Positions 32,195 through 42,033 of a stretch of 64,000 nucleotides of DNA are shown here, piece by piece. How positions within the stretch are numbered: the first letter of the stretch is position 1; each line of letters starts with the position of its first letter. The DNA comes from JADJXV01 sp046328995. GTDB lineage: Bacteria > Bacteroidota > Ignavibacteria > Kapaibacteriales > UBA961. The notes beneath the pieces are model-generated. The model was not told the origin of the DNA, made no database searches, and saw nothing but the letters and a program-made list of their open reading frames with translations. Both the position numbers and the translations under genes were made by a program. The DNA lies in contig JAXLVN010000001.1 in the NCBI GenBank assembly GCA_046328995.1, positions 558,001 to 622,000 of the forward strand, read 5' to 3'.

Positions 32195-35143
32195 TTATTC
32201 ACGTACAACAAACGGTTTGTATATTATTTCACCATTTCCAAAGCGAAGCTGACAAGAGTACACCCCACGCGGTAGCTGTGGGATTGTATACTCTTCGTGC
32301 GAACTCAGCGCGTCCTCAGCAAGAAGTATTTCCTGACCGAGAAGCGTAATTATTCGAAGGCTATACTGCTCGGTTTGCGGGAAATTTACCGTGATAAGTC
32401 CTTGATGGACTAGTGGATTGGGTGTAATTGACAGATAAGATTGATGTACCATTTCCACTTGACCTTCGACACTTGTTACTGTATCGGTAACGGTAATATA
32501 CGCTGCCTTTTCGAGCACATCAACCGTCGAATCGACGCCTGTTTCAGGTGGACAATACGTTTTCAATGTAACGGTATATTTCCCTGCTTTTCCATACACA
32601 TGCTTCGGCAGTCGCTCATTGGATGTGGTGCCATCGCCGAAGTCCCATTCATACCGGCAGCCGGAGTTCACCGGAATACTTGTATTAAAAAACTGCACGG
32701 TATCACCCTTGACTTTATTCTTATCGGATTGAGGTGCGATAAATTCTATCTTCTTGGTAATACTCAGTTTCGGTGTTTGCCACAGCGTTACGATACCTCC
32801 TGTATCACCGGTAGCAAATGACTTTCCATCTTTCGCGATTGCAATCGAGGAAATGATAAAATTCGCTTTGAAATACTGCATGTATTTTTTGGTGAGGGTA
32901 TTAAATATTGCTACTGTGTCTGACTTGGGATACATCACGAGCAAATGCACGCCATCCGGAAACACTTCAAATCTCCGCGCCGAGAGTAACGGTAATGAAT
33001 CCAAACGTTTACCATCAGCAAAACTCCATACGCCATCACTTGTAAAGCTATGATATTGATCCGGAGAGTGCCGGAGAATCGTGCCTTTGGTCGGGTATTT
33101 TGCAATAAGGTCGAAGGTGCCGTAGCGGATGTGGTGGACGCTGTTGTTAGCAATGATGAAGTAGGAGGTAGAGTTATAGGGCAAGCCTCCGCGAATTGAA
33201 TAAACATTCAAATTACACAACGCATCAGATCCCTTTAAATATAAAGGATTTACAGGGTAGGTTCCTATGTATGGTGATCGCCCGTTATCATAAAGTATCG
33301 AATCATTTGCTATAGTTAATGTCCCAGAGTAACAGCCTATTGATTCACCACTTATCGTATTATTCGGTGGAATTCCACCGGACCATAGAAAACTAGCTTT
33401 ACCAAAATTGGAATAGTGAATGTGAAGTGAATCGTATGAGAGTGCAAGCGAAGGAAAGCCTCCTGTACTATTCGTTTCATAAAAAGTAGCATCATTGGGA
33501 TAATTACCAAACATGAACCCCGGTTTACCAACTTCTATTTTATTAACAACAGATGGTTGATCCAATGTAATTTTTCTGATGAACGTAAAGGCTGAAGTAC
33601 CTTTCGGTACTCCAAGTACATAGAGATTATTTGTATGTTGGTTATAAACTATGTCTTTGTAATGAAGGATACCAATTTGATTCTGATAATCATTTGCAAT
33701 TTGATAGGAGACTTGATTATGTTCTAGTAAGTATTTTCCCAGCCTACCATCATTCATTACAGAAAATACCGAGCCATCATTTGTTCCTGCAAAAATACTA
33801 TCTTTCACAAAAGCTAACGAGGTAATCCAACCATTCGTATATTTTTTTGACCAAAGAGCGTCCGTCGGCTTAGAAAGGTCCTTATAATTTATATACTTTA
33901 CTTTCAGCATCTCGGACGTGTCACCTGAAGTCATAAGTTTAAGCCGGACTGAGTAGATACCAGGTGATGCATATACATGCTTCGGATGCAAAAGCGATGA
34001 GGTATCACCGTCACCGAACTCCCATAATACTTGATATTTACTATCGGTAATGTAAGAATTGTTGCGAAACTGAATACTACCGCCTTTATAAGTTGACGTA
34101 TAGTCTGAAGTGAAATCAGCATGAAGCTTCGCCTGTTGTACTTCCGGTAGATTATAAACTGTTAGTAATTTCGAATTTGTAACTACTACAATTCTTCGAC
34201 TGTCTGCGCTGAGATGACAAGCTGATATCTTTCCTTCACAATGAATTGTTAGTATTGGAGTATCATCGTAGCGTAATACAAATAATGAATCCCCTTTTAC
34301 AGTAATATAAAAGTCGTAATTATCTGAACACGAATGATAATTCCCTGTTTCAGGAGTTGTGAGATTTCGTACATAATCGCCTGTTGGTACGTGATATAAG
34401 GAATGGTCGAGTATTATGTAATTTGTGTCATGACATACACTTACACTTGAAAAATAAGATGGTAAAGAAAGCACTGCTTTGTTTGTGGTTAACGAAATTG
34501 CCTTCGTATATGGATTCACGGTGGGAGTACTTCGTTGCGGTACATCCTGTGATTTCCCTGACGCTATTACATGATTCGTTGAAATATTTGAGCTTAATTG
34601 TTCTACTACTTCACCGACAAGTTCCTTTGTTTGTACTCCATCCACGTTAAGAATGCCTACTCTACCTCGACTGAATGTCGCAGAAGTGATTGTAATGACC
34701 GTATAAGAATATCCAAAGAGTAATGATAAAGAATCCTGTGTGGGTTGTAAGAATCTGAAGGTAGGGTTAACAGTAAATAGTCCACCATTTAGATTATTTG
34801 GCAACTCCTTTAATGGTCGAAAGTAAACTGTATCATCATGTAGAGGAACCACATATATTCCATGTATTGAATTCACGATTCCGAGACAATATACAGTATC
34901 ATTGTTTTTGGAAATAACGGGAGGCGAATTGAAGTTTAACGTAACGAATTTTACGTAAGAGTTCGAATCTTTTCGCCAGACATACAGTGATCCTTTGGAA
35001 AGACTTGCAAGAGTCGAACCATCCTGGGAAATCGCAAGATAATCGATGGTGGTCGGCGAAGTCGCCTCCCACACTTTGGTTTGTCCAAAGAGTGAGAGGC
35101 TACTTGACGTTAGGAGGAGGATCAGCAGTAGGAGGGTTTTCAT
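32195..35143 (-). CDS. PKD-domain surface protein with T9SS sorting domain
   Basis: 982 residues. Signal peptide MKTLLLLILLLTSSSLSLFG. The N-terminal third and the middle look like WD40/YVTN-type beta-propeller repeats (KVWEATSPTTIDYLAISQDG, DGKSFATGDTGGIVTLWQTP). Two PKD domains are clear: QVLWEFGDGDTSSLLHPKHV (about residue 375) and YEWDFGDGTTSNERLPKHVY (about 835). The last 80 residues (SITPNPLVHQGLITVNFP ... RGVYSCQLRFGNGEIIYK) are a T9SS type A sorting domain. Probable surface or secreted binding protein; no enzyme domain is seen. Confidence 0.9.
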   Translation of the reverse strand: MKTLLLLILLLTSSSLSLFGQTKVWEATSPTTIDYLAISQDGSTLASLSKGSLYVWRKDSNSYVKFVTLNFNSPPVISKNNDTVYCLGIVNSIHGIYVVPLHDDTVYFRPLKELPNNLNGGLFTVNPTFRFLQPTQDSLSLLFGYSYTVITITSATFSRGRVGILNVDGVQTKELVGEVVEQLSSNISTNHVIASGKSQDVPQRSTPTVNPYTKAISLTTNKAVLSLPSYFSSVSVCHDTNYIILDHSLYHVPTGDYVRNLTTPETGNYHSCSDNYDFYITVKGDSLFVLRYDDTPILTIHCEGKISACHLSADSRRIVVVTNSKLLTVYNLPEVQQAKLHADFTSDYTSTYKGGSIQFRNNSYITDSKYQVLWEFGDGDTSSLLHPKHVYASPGIYSVRLKLMTSGDTSEMLKVKYINYKDLSKPTDALWSKKYTNGWITSLAFVKDSIFAGTNDGSVFSVMNDGRLGKYLLEHNQVSYQIANDYQNQIGILHYKDIVYNQHTNNLYVLGVPKGTSAFTFIRKITLDQPSVVNKIEVGKPGFMFGNYPNDATFYETNSTGGFPSLALSYDSLHIHYSNFGKASFLWSGGIPPNNTISGESIGCYSGTLTIANDSILYDNGRSPYIGTYPVNPLYLKGSDALCNLNVYSIRGGLPYNSTSYFIIANNSVHHIRYGTFDLIAKYPTKGTILRHSPDQYHSFTSDGVWSFADGKRLDSLPLLSARRFEVFPDGVHLLVMYPKSDTVAIFNTLTKKYMQYFKANFIISSIAIAKDGKSFATGDTGGIVTLWQTPKLSITKKIEFIAPQSDKNKVKGDTVQFFNTSIPVNSGCRYEWDFGDGTTSNERLPKHVYGKAGKYTVTLKTYCPPETGVDSTVDVLEKAAYITVTDTVTSVEGQVEMVHQSYLSITPNPLVHQGLITVNFPQTEQYSLRIITLLGQEILLAEDALSSHEEYTIPQLPRGVYSCQLRFGNGEIIYKPFVVRE

Positions 35144-35254
35144 GTTGTGACCCTTTTGTCGTTGATTTGATAGAATTGAGTAGAGTTGTAATCAATTCAC
35201 TCTAAACTACCTACCCGGCTATTTTTGTTCCCTATGCGGTATCTATTCGCAATT

Positions 35255-36871
35255 TCACTCATCTTTCCCGGCATTTTTCCGACTCAAAGCTGCCTTGATG
35301 AATGCGATGAAGAGAGGATGTCCGCTCACGGCGCGTGATTTTAATTCCGGGTGGAATTGCACACCCACGAACCACGGATGATTCGGAAGCTCGATGATTT
35401 CGACAAGCGTGGTATCCGGCGAGAGTCCGCTGAGAATCATACCGTGTTCTTCAAGCGTTCTGCGGTATGTGTTATTGACTTCATAGCGATGGCGGTGGCG
35501 TTCGTTGATGAACTCCGAACCATACGCTGCCGCCGCATGACTTCCCTTTTTGAGCACGCACGGATAGGCACCAAGACGCATCGTGCCGCCTTTGTCAGTC
35601 ACATTACGCTGATCCGGCATCAGGTCAATCACATTATTCTTCGTTTTTTTGAATTCCTTGGAATTGGCGTCACTTAAGCCACAGACATTTCTTGCAAATT
35701 CTATCACCGCACATTGCATCCCAAGGCAAATACCGAAGAATGGAATGCCATTTTCACGGATGAGCTTGAGGGCGTGGAGCTTACCTTCAATCCCTCTCGA
35801 ACCGAATCCGGGAGCGACCAAGACTCCATCCAAGCCGTGAAGGAGTTCTGCCGCGTTTTCTGCTGTGATGTGTTCAGAATCGAGCCACCGCACGTTCACC
35901 TTCGTATTATTAATCGCGCCGGCATGAATGAATGCTTCCAGAATACTTTTGTACGAATCCTGTACTTGCGTGTATTTCCCGACGAGTCCGATAGTTACTT
36001 CATGCTTTGGACTTTTGATACGATGCACGAATTTCGTCCAGTTTTCCATTTCGAGTTCGGGCGTTTTGACATGTAATTTACGGAGCACGATATCATCCAG
36101 GCTGCGCTTGGCGAGTGACATCGGAACTTCATAAATTGTTTCTGCGTCAAGGGCTTCGATGACGGAGTCTTCCTCAACATTACAGAAGAGTCCGATCTTG
36201 GAACGTACTTCTTTGTTGAGCTTTTGTTCGGTGCGGCAAAGGAGAATATCGGGTCTGATCCCGACCTCCATCAGCACTTTCACGGAGTGTTGCGTCGGCT
36301 TGGTCTTGAGTTCGCCGGCAGACTTGATATACGGTACATACGTAAGATGTATATTCAGCGTATTCCGACTTCCCCGCTCATGGCAAATCTGCCGAACAGC
36401 TTCGAGGAATGGAAGCGATTCAATATCGCCGACCGTGCCGCCGATTTCAATGAGCACTACATCAACCTGCTTGTCGAATAAGGTCATGCGACGCTTAATT
36501 TCGTCGGTAATATGCGGTATCACCTGCACAGTTTTCCCGAGATAATGTCCGCGGCGTTCACGTTGAATTACTTCGAAATATACTTGTCCGGCAGAGGCGC
36601 TATTACTCCGTGACGTCGAAATATCGAGAAAGCGTTCATAATGTCCGAGATCGAGATCTGTTTCGGCGCCGTCATCGGTGACATACACTTCACCATGTTG
36701 ATGCGGGCTCATCGTCCCGGGATCGATATTGATATAGGGGTCAAGTTTCATGACCGTCACGCTCAGGCCCCGTCTTTTCAGGAGTAAACCAAGCGATGCA
36801 GAAGCGATTCCTTTGCCGAGGGAAGATAATACACCACCGGTAATAAAGATAAATTTTGTTTTATGTGTCAC
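35255..36871 (-). CDS. pyrG: CTP synthase
   Basis: 538 residues, the usual length. Converts UTP to CTP using glutamine. The N-terminal synthetase domain has FITGGVLSSLGKGIASASLG (P-loop), KLDPYINIDPGTMSPHQHGE and EIGGTVGDIESLPFLEA. The C-terminal class I glutamine amidotransferase has FFGICLGMQCAVIEFARN with the catalytic Cys, and the His/Glu pair in GVQFHPELKSR. No missing residues. Monocistronic by spacing. Confidence 0.98.
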   Translation of the reverse strand: MTHKTKFIFITGGVLSSLGKGIASASLGLLLKRRGLSVTVMKLDPYINIDPGTMSPHQHGEVYVTDDGAETDLDLGHYERFLDISTSRSNSASAGQVYFEVIQRERRGHYLGKTVQVIPHITDEIKRRMTLFDKQVDVVLIEIGGTVGDIESLPFLEAVRQICHERGSRNTLNIHLTYVPYIKSAGELKTKPTQHSVKVLMEVGIRPDILLCRTEQKLNKEVRSKIGLFCNVEEDSVIEALDAETIYEVPMSLAKRSLDDIVLRKLHVKTPELEMENWTKFVHRIKSPKHEVTIGLVGKYTQVQDSYKSILEAFIHAGAINNTKVNVRWLDSEHITAENAAELLHGLDGVLVAPGFGSRGIEGKLHALKLIRENGIPFFGICLGMQCAVIEFARNVCGLSDANSKEFKKTKNNVIDLMPDQRNVTDKGGTMRLGAYPCVLKKGSHAAAAYGSEFINERHRHRYEVNNTYRRTLEEHGMILSGLSPDTTLVEIIELPNHPWFVGVQFHPELKSRAVSGHPLFIAFIKAALSRKNAGKDE

Positions 36872-36964
36872 AAGATAGATTTTTTGAAATTGAAGTACAG
36901 GATATTTAACTTTAATTTTACCGGTTTATTCTCTACGATTTACAATGCCTGTAATTATTTAAAG

Positions 36965-37321
36965 CTATGCAATTATGAAATTAACGATTGTTTGTTCAAT
37001 CTGCTTCATATCGTATGTTGAAATAGTACCCAGTTTTTTGATAACATTTGTGTGCTCTAATGTTGCAAGCTTCATTCTAAACATTGAAGGTTTAGGAAGC
37101 CCTGAAATCTGCCAGTCGCGAATGTGGCAATCTCCAATTCTGTTAGCAACATTAACATTACTCGTTATAAACCCAATGAGAATATCAAGTGTGGAATTAT
37201 AAGCATCAGGAGAAATAACCAAAGCAGGTCTTTTTTTGGTACCACTTTGGTTTGTAAAAGGAAATGGTACGAGAACAATATCTCCTTTACTATAGAGAAT
37301 CATAAATTTCATCCTCTTCAT
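36965..37321 (-). CDS. MazF/PemK-type toxin
   Basis: Up to 118 residues; the start may be at 37321, 37312 or 37303 (internal Met residues), all overlapping the antitoxin end. GDIVLVPFPFTNQSGTKKRP, ALVISPDAYN and the later LPKPSMFRMKLATLEHTNVI match MazF/PemK endoribonucleases, which cut mRNA at short sequences and are held by the antitoxin. The conserved Arg in KKRPALV and the Thr/Ser in FITSNV are present. Overlaps the upstream antitoxin by 14-32 nt; both lie between icd and pyrG. Confidence 0.88.
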   Translation of the reverse strand: MKRMKFMILYSKGDIVLVPFPFTNQSGTKKRPALVISPDAYNSTLDILIGFITSNVNVANRIGDCHIRDWQISGLPKPSMFRMKLATLEHTNVIKKLGTISTYDMKQIEQTIVNFIIA

Positions 37322-37487
37322 TATCCCACTCTTGGAAACTTGGTTCAGAAAGCTTCGACATCTGAGAAACTATGATTTGTTCGTCGGTATATTCTTGATG
37401 TACAAGTAGTTCTACAAGTTGCAGCACCTGATTTTTATGTTCATCTGACAGATGCTCTATCTTATCGAGTAGTTCTTCCCTGCCCAT
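37290..37487 (-). CDS. Antitoxin of the MazF-type pair
   Basis: 65 residues, acidic (pI visibly low in the C-terminal half): MGREELLDKIEHLSDEHKNQ, VLQLVELLVHQEYTDEQI, then SEPSFQEWDNEEDEIYDSL. The N-terminal helices resemble DUF2281-type antitoxins and the acidic tail would bind the MazF-like partner. Its end overlaps the toxin start, the usual arrangement. Starts 33 nt after the icd stop, so it may be read from the icd transcript. Confidence 0.75.
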   Translation of the reverse strand: MGREELLDKIEHLSDEHKNQVLQLVELLVHQEYTDEQIIVSQMSKLSEPSFQEWDNEEDEIYDSL

Positions 37488-37520
37488 AATAACTCCTCAG
37501 TAGTTTTGAAGATTTTCTGT

Positions 37521-38789
37521 TTACATCTTCCCGATCACTGCACTGCCGAATTCCGAACATTTCACTTCCGTTGCGCCATCCATGAGTCGGGCGAAGTCGT
37601 AGGTAACCGTTTTAGCAGCAATTGCGCCATTGATACCTTTGATAATCAGGTCTGCTGCTTCGTTCCAGCCGAGATAGCGGAGCATCATTTCACCGGAGAG
37701 AATGACCGACCCGGGATTGACTTTGTCGAGTCCAGCGTATTTCGGAGCAGTTCCGTGGGTTGCTTCAAAAATTGCATACCCGTTGTCATAATTAATATTT
37801 GCGCCTGGCGCGATACCGATACCGCCGACTTGTGCTGCGAGAGCGTCGGAGATATAGTCACCGTTGAGATTCATACAGGCGATCACATCATATTCAGCCG
37901 GACGGGTAAGGATTTGCTGCAGGAATGCATCGGCAATGACATCTTTTACGAGTAATTTATCACCGGGATTGCCATTGCAATCATCCCAGCCAACAGCGAC
38001 GTCGCTAAATTCATCACGCACAAGCTGATACGACCAGTCACGGAATGAGCCTTCCGTAAATTTCATGATATTTCCTTTGTGAACGATCGTGAGGTTTTTA
38101 CGGCCTTGGCTGAGCGCGTAGCGGAGTGCGGCACGAACGAGGCGTTTGGTGCCCGGTACAGAGACCGGCTTGATACCAATTCCGACTTCGGTAGGAGCTT
38201 CAGCACCAAAACGAATCTTTTTTGCCATAGCCGGGAAATTCTCCTGTAAAAATTCGAGCATTTTGGTTGCTTCCGGTGTACCAGCTTGGAATTCAATTCC
38301 CGCATAAATATCTTCCGTATTCTCACGGAAAATTACCATATCAACGAGGTCAGGACGCTTAACGGGAGACGGCACACCATCGAACCAGCGAACAGGGCGA
38401 AGGCAGACATACAAGTCCATCAACTGACGTAATGCCACGTTAATAGAACGAATTCCTCCACCGACAGGAGTTGTAAGGGGACCTTTAATCCCAACAATAT
38501 ATTCTCTAATTGCCGTAAGAGTATCTTCAGGAAGCCATGTGTTTGGACCATAGACATCGTTAGATTTTTCACCGGCATACACTTCGAACCATTCGATTTT
38601 GCGGGTGCCGTTATACGCTTTTTCTACTGCTGCATCGATTACTCTCACCGAAGCCGCCCAGATGTCGGCACCTGTACCGTCACCTTCGATAAACGGGATA
38701 ATTGGATTATTCGGAACGTTCAATGTTCCATCGGAATTAACGGAAATTTTCTCACCGTTTGTCGGGGGCGTCAGCTTCGTGTAGGACAT
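37521..38789 (-). CDS. icd: Isocitrate dehydrogenase (NADP-dependent)
   Basis: 422 residues. Oxidises isocitrate to 2-oxoglutarate in the TCA cycle. IPFIEGDGTGADIW at the N-terminus, GGGIRSINVALRQLMDLYVC (substrate-binding Ser/Arg loop, the Ser phosphorylated in E. coli), FRENTEDIYAGIEF, KGNIMKFTEGSFRDW, AACMNLNGDYISDALAAQVG-like segment and GTAPKYAGLDKVNPGSVILS (cofactor loop) identify bacterial NADP-type Icd. Complete; no neighbours from the TCA cycle. Confidence 0.95.
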   Translation of the reverse strand: MSYTKLTPPTNGEKISVNSDGTLNVPNNPIIPFIEGDGTGADIWAASVRVIDAAVEKAYNGTRKIEWFEVYAGEKSNDVYGPNTWLPEDTLTAIREYIVGIKGPLTTPVGGGIRSINVALRQLMDLYVCLRPVRWFDGVPSPVKRPDLVDMVIFRENTEDIYAGIEFQAGTPEATKMLEFLQENFPAMAKKIRFGAEAPTEVGIGIKPVSVPGTKRLVRAALRYALSQGRKNLTIVHKGNIMKFTEGSFRDWSYQLVRDEFSDVAVGWDDCNGNPGDKLLVKDVIADAFLQQILTRPAEYDVIACMNLNGDYISDALAAQVGGIGIAPGANINYDNGYAIFEATHGTAPKYAGLDKVNPGSVILSGEMMLRYLGWNEAADLIIKGINGAIAAKTVTYDFARLMDGATEVKCSEFGSAVIGKM

Positions 38790-39074
38790 AGCGTTGTCTT
38801 TCTGGAAATGTAGGAAATATTGAGAGGGTTAATTTTGAGAAGGCGCAAAATTACTTAAATTCAGGCACGTAAGCAAAGATTTGGCAGGTAGGACGCTGAT
38901 TTTTAGATGGGGTGAAGGTCAAGTGTTGGCTTCTATGTTCCGAATAACCACTGAGCATTACGGTAAAAGTGGCGGACAGCGCAGATCGGCAGGCAAATAG
39001 TAGTAAGAACAAAAATAAAACAGTATTTTTGAATTACCCTTCAAGTCATATATCTCAGTAATTATCTATACAAT

Positions 39075-39776
39075 ATGCTTTCAGCTCAGCTTCCTCCAGA
39101 TGAACGCCGGCGTTTGGACGCCTTGCGTTTGTATGATATTCTCGACTCCGAGCCTGAACAAAGTTATGACGACTTGACCTACATAGCGTCCGTAATTTGT
39201 CAAATGCCCATCGTCCTTGTGAGTCTCGTTGATGAGCATCGGCAATGGTTCAAGTCCAAGAGGGGGCTTAATGTAGCAGAAACTCCCCGGGAGACTTCAT
39301 TTTGCGCGCATGCAATTCTTGATAGTGGAGTCATGATTGTGCCGGATGCGAATCAGGACCAACGATTTATTGATAATCCATTGGTCGTTGGAGATCCTTC
39401 GATACGTTTTTATGCCGGTGCGCCGTTGTATTCATCGGATGGATTGGCACTTGGAACATTGTGCGTCATCGACAGGGTGCCGCGCACGCTAACCATGGAT
39501 CAGATAAAAGCATTGGAAGCGCTAGCAAGGCAGGTAAGCACTCTGATTCAGATGCGCCACACGTTGCATGAATTACACACCGCTGTCAGCACCATCAAGC
39601 TGCTTGGAGGAATTGTACCGATGTGTGCTTCGTGTAAGAAAATACGGGAAGCAGACAACCGGTGGCTGCCACTCGAAGAATACATAGCAGGTCATACGGA
39701 AGCGCAGGTCAGCCATGGTATTTGCCCTGAATGTGCCGGTGTGCTCTATCCACAGTATTTTCCGACCCAACCGTAA
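39075..39776 (+). CDS. GAF-domain sensor-like protein
   Basis: 233 residues, cytosolic. Residues about 10-165 form a GAF domain (RRLDALRLYDILDSEPEQSY, IVLVSLVDEHRQWFKSKRGL, ETSFCAHAILDSG, RFYAGAPLYSSDGLALGTLC). A C-terminal piece MCASCKKIREADNRWLPLEE with SHGICPECAGVLYP is the CxxC tail found in bacterial GAF/PAS signalling proteins and cut-down histidine kinases; the four Cys may bind metal. No kinase or cyclase domain. It converges with hflX. The 285 nt upstream to icd hold no gene I can see. Confidence 0.82.
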   Translation: MLSAQLPPDERRRLDALRLYDILDSEPEQSYDDLTYIASVICQMPIVLVSLVDEHRQWFKSKRGLNVAETPRETSFCAHAILDSGVMIVPDANQDQRFIDNPLVVGDPSIRFYAGAPLYSSDGLALGTLCVIDRVPRTLTMDQIKALEALARQVSTLIQMRHTLHELHTAVSTIKLLGGIVPMCASCKKIREADNRWLPLEEYIAGHTEAQVSHGICPECAGVLYPQYFPTQP

Positions 39777-39789
39777 TTCTGAGATTGTC

Positions 39790-41064
39790 TTATTGGATAT
39801 ATGCCCCGCAGAGCCGCATAAAGCGATCTTTTTTGTCATGCGGCACCGTGATTTCTATCGTACTGCCATCATCTCCATCCTTGCGGGAATGCACTTCACC
39901 GGATTCATAGATGATTTTTTGTAAGTTCATCTCAGAATAAGGTATTACTACCGTTAGGGTCGTACTTCCCCGCTCTGCCGCCTGCTGCATTGCCAGTAGA
40001 AGTACATCGATATGGAGTCCTTTCTCGGCTGATACCAGCAACGAGCTCGGGAATTCAATTTCCAGTTGATGACGTTCATCGAGTGGTAGTGCGTCGCATT
40101 TGTTGAGCACAAGAATCGTCGATTTTGCACCAATTTCAAGGTCATCGAGCGTTTGATTGACGACGGCAATTTGTTCGCGAAACGCCGGGTGAGATGCATC
40201 GACGACATGGAGCAGCACATCGGCCTCAGCCGCTTCAGCAAGAGTACTACGGAATGATGCTATGAGATGAGTGGGTAATTTTCGAATAAATCCAACAGTA
40301 TCAGAAAGTACCGATTGACGTCCATTGGGTAATTCGAGCGCGCGAACCGTGGTATCGAGTGTAGCAAAGAGCTGGTCTTTGACATATACACCGGAACGGG
40401 TCAAGGTATTCATCAGCGTAGATTTTCCGGCATTGGTATAGCCGACAAGTGCAAATTTCACCATATTTGCGCGAGATTTCCGCTGTTCATGCCGCTGTGT
40501 GGCAATTGTACGTAATTTATCTTTCAGCAGATCGATTCTATCTCGTACCAGCCGTCGATCGGTCTCAATCTGTGTTTCACCCGGTCCTTTGGTTCCAATT
40601 CCCCCGAGCTGCTTTGAAAGGTGTGTCCACAAACGGGTAAGTCGCGGCAATAAATACTGCAGCTGCGCAAGCTCGACCTGCGTTTTTGCTTCTGCCGAGC
40701 GCGCCCGCGAAGCAAAAATATCAAGAATCAGACCACTCCGATCGAGTATTTTCACTTCCAGTTCTTTTTCTAAATTTCGCACCTGCACCGGCGTCAGGTC
40801 GTCATCAAAAATGACAAGAGTAACTCTGTTTTCCTCGATAAGCTCTTTGATTTCTATTACTTTTCCTTTTCCTATTGCAGTGGCCCCACTTGGCTTATCC
40901 AACTCCTGATACATCTTTGCAATCACCTCTGCTCCGCATGTCTCTGCGAGGAATGCAAGCTCGTCCAAGTGGTCAAGTGCCATTGTACGATAACTGCCTT
41001 TGCGCCCTACCGAGACGGCGATTGCTCGCTCGACTGGGACTTCTGTGCTGTTTAATTCTTTCAT
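39790..41064 (-). CDS. hflX: GTPase HflX
   Basis: 424 residues. A ribosome-associated GTPase that splits or rescues stalled ribosomes. The N-terminal HflX domain (ELAFLAETCGAEVIAKMYQE, DLTPVQVRNLEKEL, LDRSGLILDIFASRARSAEA, LGGIGTKGPGETQIETDRR) is followed by the G domain: G1 GYTNAGKSTLMNTL, G2 region FATLDTTVR, G3 DTVGFIRKLPTHLI, G4 NKCDAL. Complete. Last gene of the dnaE operon, 24 nt after the GT2 gene. Confidence 0.96.
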   Translation of the reverse strand: MKELNSTEVPVERAIAVSVGRKGSYRTMALDHLDELAFLAETCGAEVIAKMYQELDKPSGATAIGKGKVIEIKELIEENRVTLVIFDDDLTPVQVRNLEKELEVKILDRSGLILDIFASRARSAEAKTQVELAQLQYLLPRLTRLWTHLSKQLGGIGTKGPGETQIETDRRLVRDRIDLLKDKLRTIATQRHEQRKSRANMVKFALVGYTNAGKSTLMNTLTRSGVYVKDQLFATLDTTVRALELPNGRQSVLSDTVGFIRKLPTHLIASFRSTLAEAAEADVLLHVVDASHPAFREQIAVVNQTLDDLEIGAKSTILVLNKCDALPLDERHQLEIEFPSSLLVSAEKGLHIDVLLLAMQQAAERGSTTLTVVIPYSEMNLQKIIYESGEVHSRKDGDDGSTIEITVPHDKKDRFMRLCGAYIQ

Positions 41065-41088
41065 ATATATTGGGTTAAGTGGGAATAA

Positions 41089-42003
41089 TTATCGTTTTTC
41101 ACGGTAAAAGGCAGCCAGCAACTCAAACATTTTCTGTTTTGTCTCCAGTTGTCGTGACGTACGCACCCGTCGGATACCTTTACTGATACTACTTTTGAAT
41201 GTATAATTTGCAATTTCAATACGTATGAACCAACGGACATGACGTGGCGAAAAGTGTTTTCGCATGTAGTGCACCTTGGATGTCACTAATTTTTGGAGTG
41301 CTTTTTCGGAAAAATTCAATTCTGAACCCGAGCTCGCACCACGGATATGCATGACTGTCGATGTCGGCACATAATGCACATACCAACCTTTGTTGTGCAG
41401 CCGGTAACAAAAATCTGTTTCCTCAGAATAAAAGTTGAAACTCTCATCGAATCCTCCGACATCGGCAAAAGCTGATCTTCGAATGGCAAGTACTGCCCCA
41501 TCACAGTATCCGACACTCCGTGGACGCCGGAACATAAGCCTAGGATATAGAAGGCGCTTGAAATAATCACGAATGCCATAGAGAAGCAGCATGTCTTTAA
41601 TAGCAGTGCCGACGCTTGGCAAAGGACCGAAACAATACTGCCAGGTACCGTCGGGATACACCTGCTGTGGAGAGCAGACTCCAACGCGTGAATGTGCCTG
41701 TAAATAGGCAATCATGGTGGCAACTGCACCAGCATAGAACTCGACGTCGGCATTACAAACAATTGTATATTCAGAAGTTGTGGAATTCATACCAATATTC
41801 ACTGCATTGGAATAACTCTTGTTCTCGGGTGAGACAATCATTCGCACGGCAGGATATTCCCTACGAACAGCTTGCACCGTATCGTCGGGAGAGCGATTAT
41901 CGACGACCACTATTTCTGCTTCAGGATAGGTAGTAACTATGGATGCAATACAGTTCAGGGTCAGTCGGCAGGTATTGTAGGAGATAATGATAATACTGAC
42001 CAT
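41089..42003 (-). CDS. GT2-family glycosyltransferase
   Basis: 304 residues. GT-A fold: VSIIIISYNTCRLTLNCIAS (nucleotide-binding start), VVVDNRSPDDTVQAV, a DxD-like VCNADVEF, and GGFDESFNFYSEETDFCYRL (ED motif region with catalytic Asp). Resembles rhamnosyl-/polysaccharide transferases that add sugars to surface glycans. Donor unknown. Located between dnaE (30 nt) and hflX (24 nt) on the same strand, an unusual operon partner for replication and ribosome-rescue genes. Confidence 0.9.
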   Translation of the reverse strand: MVSIIIISYNTCRLTLNCIASIVTTYPEAEIVVVDNRSPDDTVQAVRREYPAVRMIVSPENKSYSNAVNIGMNSTTSEYTIVCNADVEFYAGAVATMIAYLQAHSRVGVCSPQQVYPDGTWQYCFGPLPSVGTAIKDMLLLYGIRDYFKRLLYPRLMFRRPRSVGYCDGAVLAIRRSAFADVGGFDESFNFYSEETDFCYRLHNKGWYVHYVPTSTVMHIRGASSGSELNFSEKALQKLVTSKVHYMRKHFSPRHVRWFIRIEIANYTFKSSISKGIRRVRTSRQLETKQKMFELLAAFYREKR

Positions 42004-42033
42004 AAATGTAGTAATTTTTTAGCAATAATGCAC

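Noticed and set aside
38790..39074. Hidden gene or RNA between icd and the GAF gene
   Set aside because: No open frame of note, no hairpin with T run and no tRNA-like structure seen.
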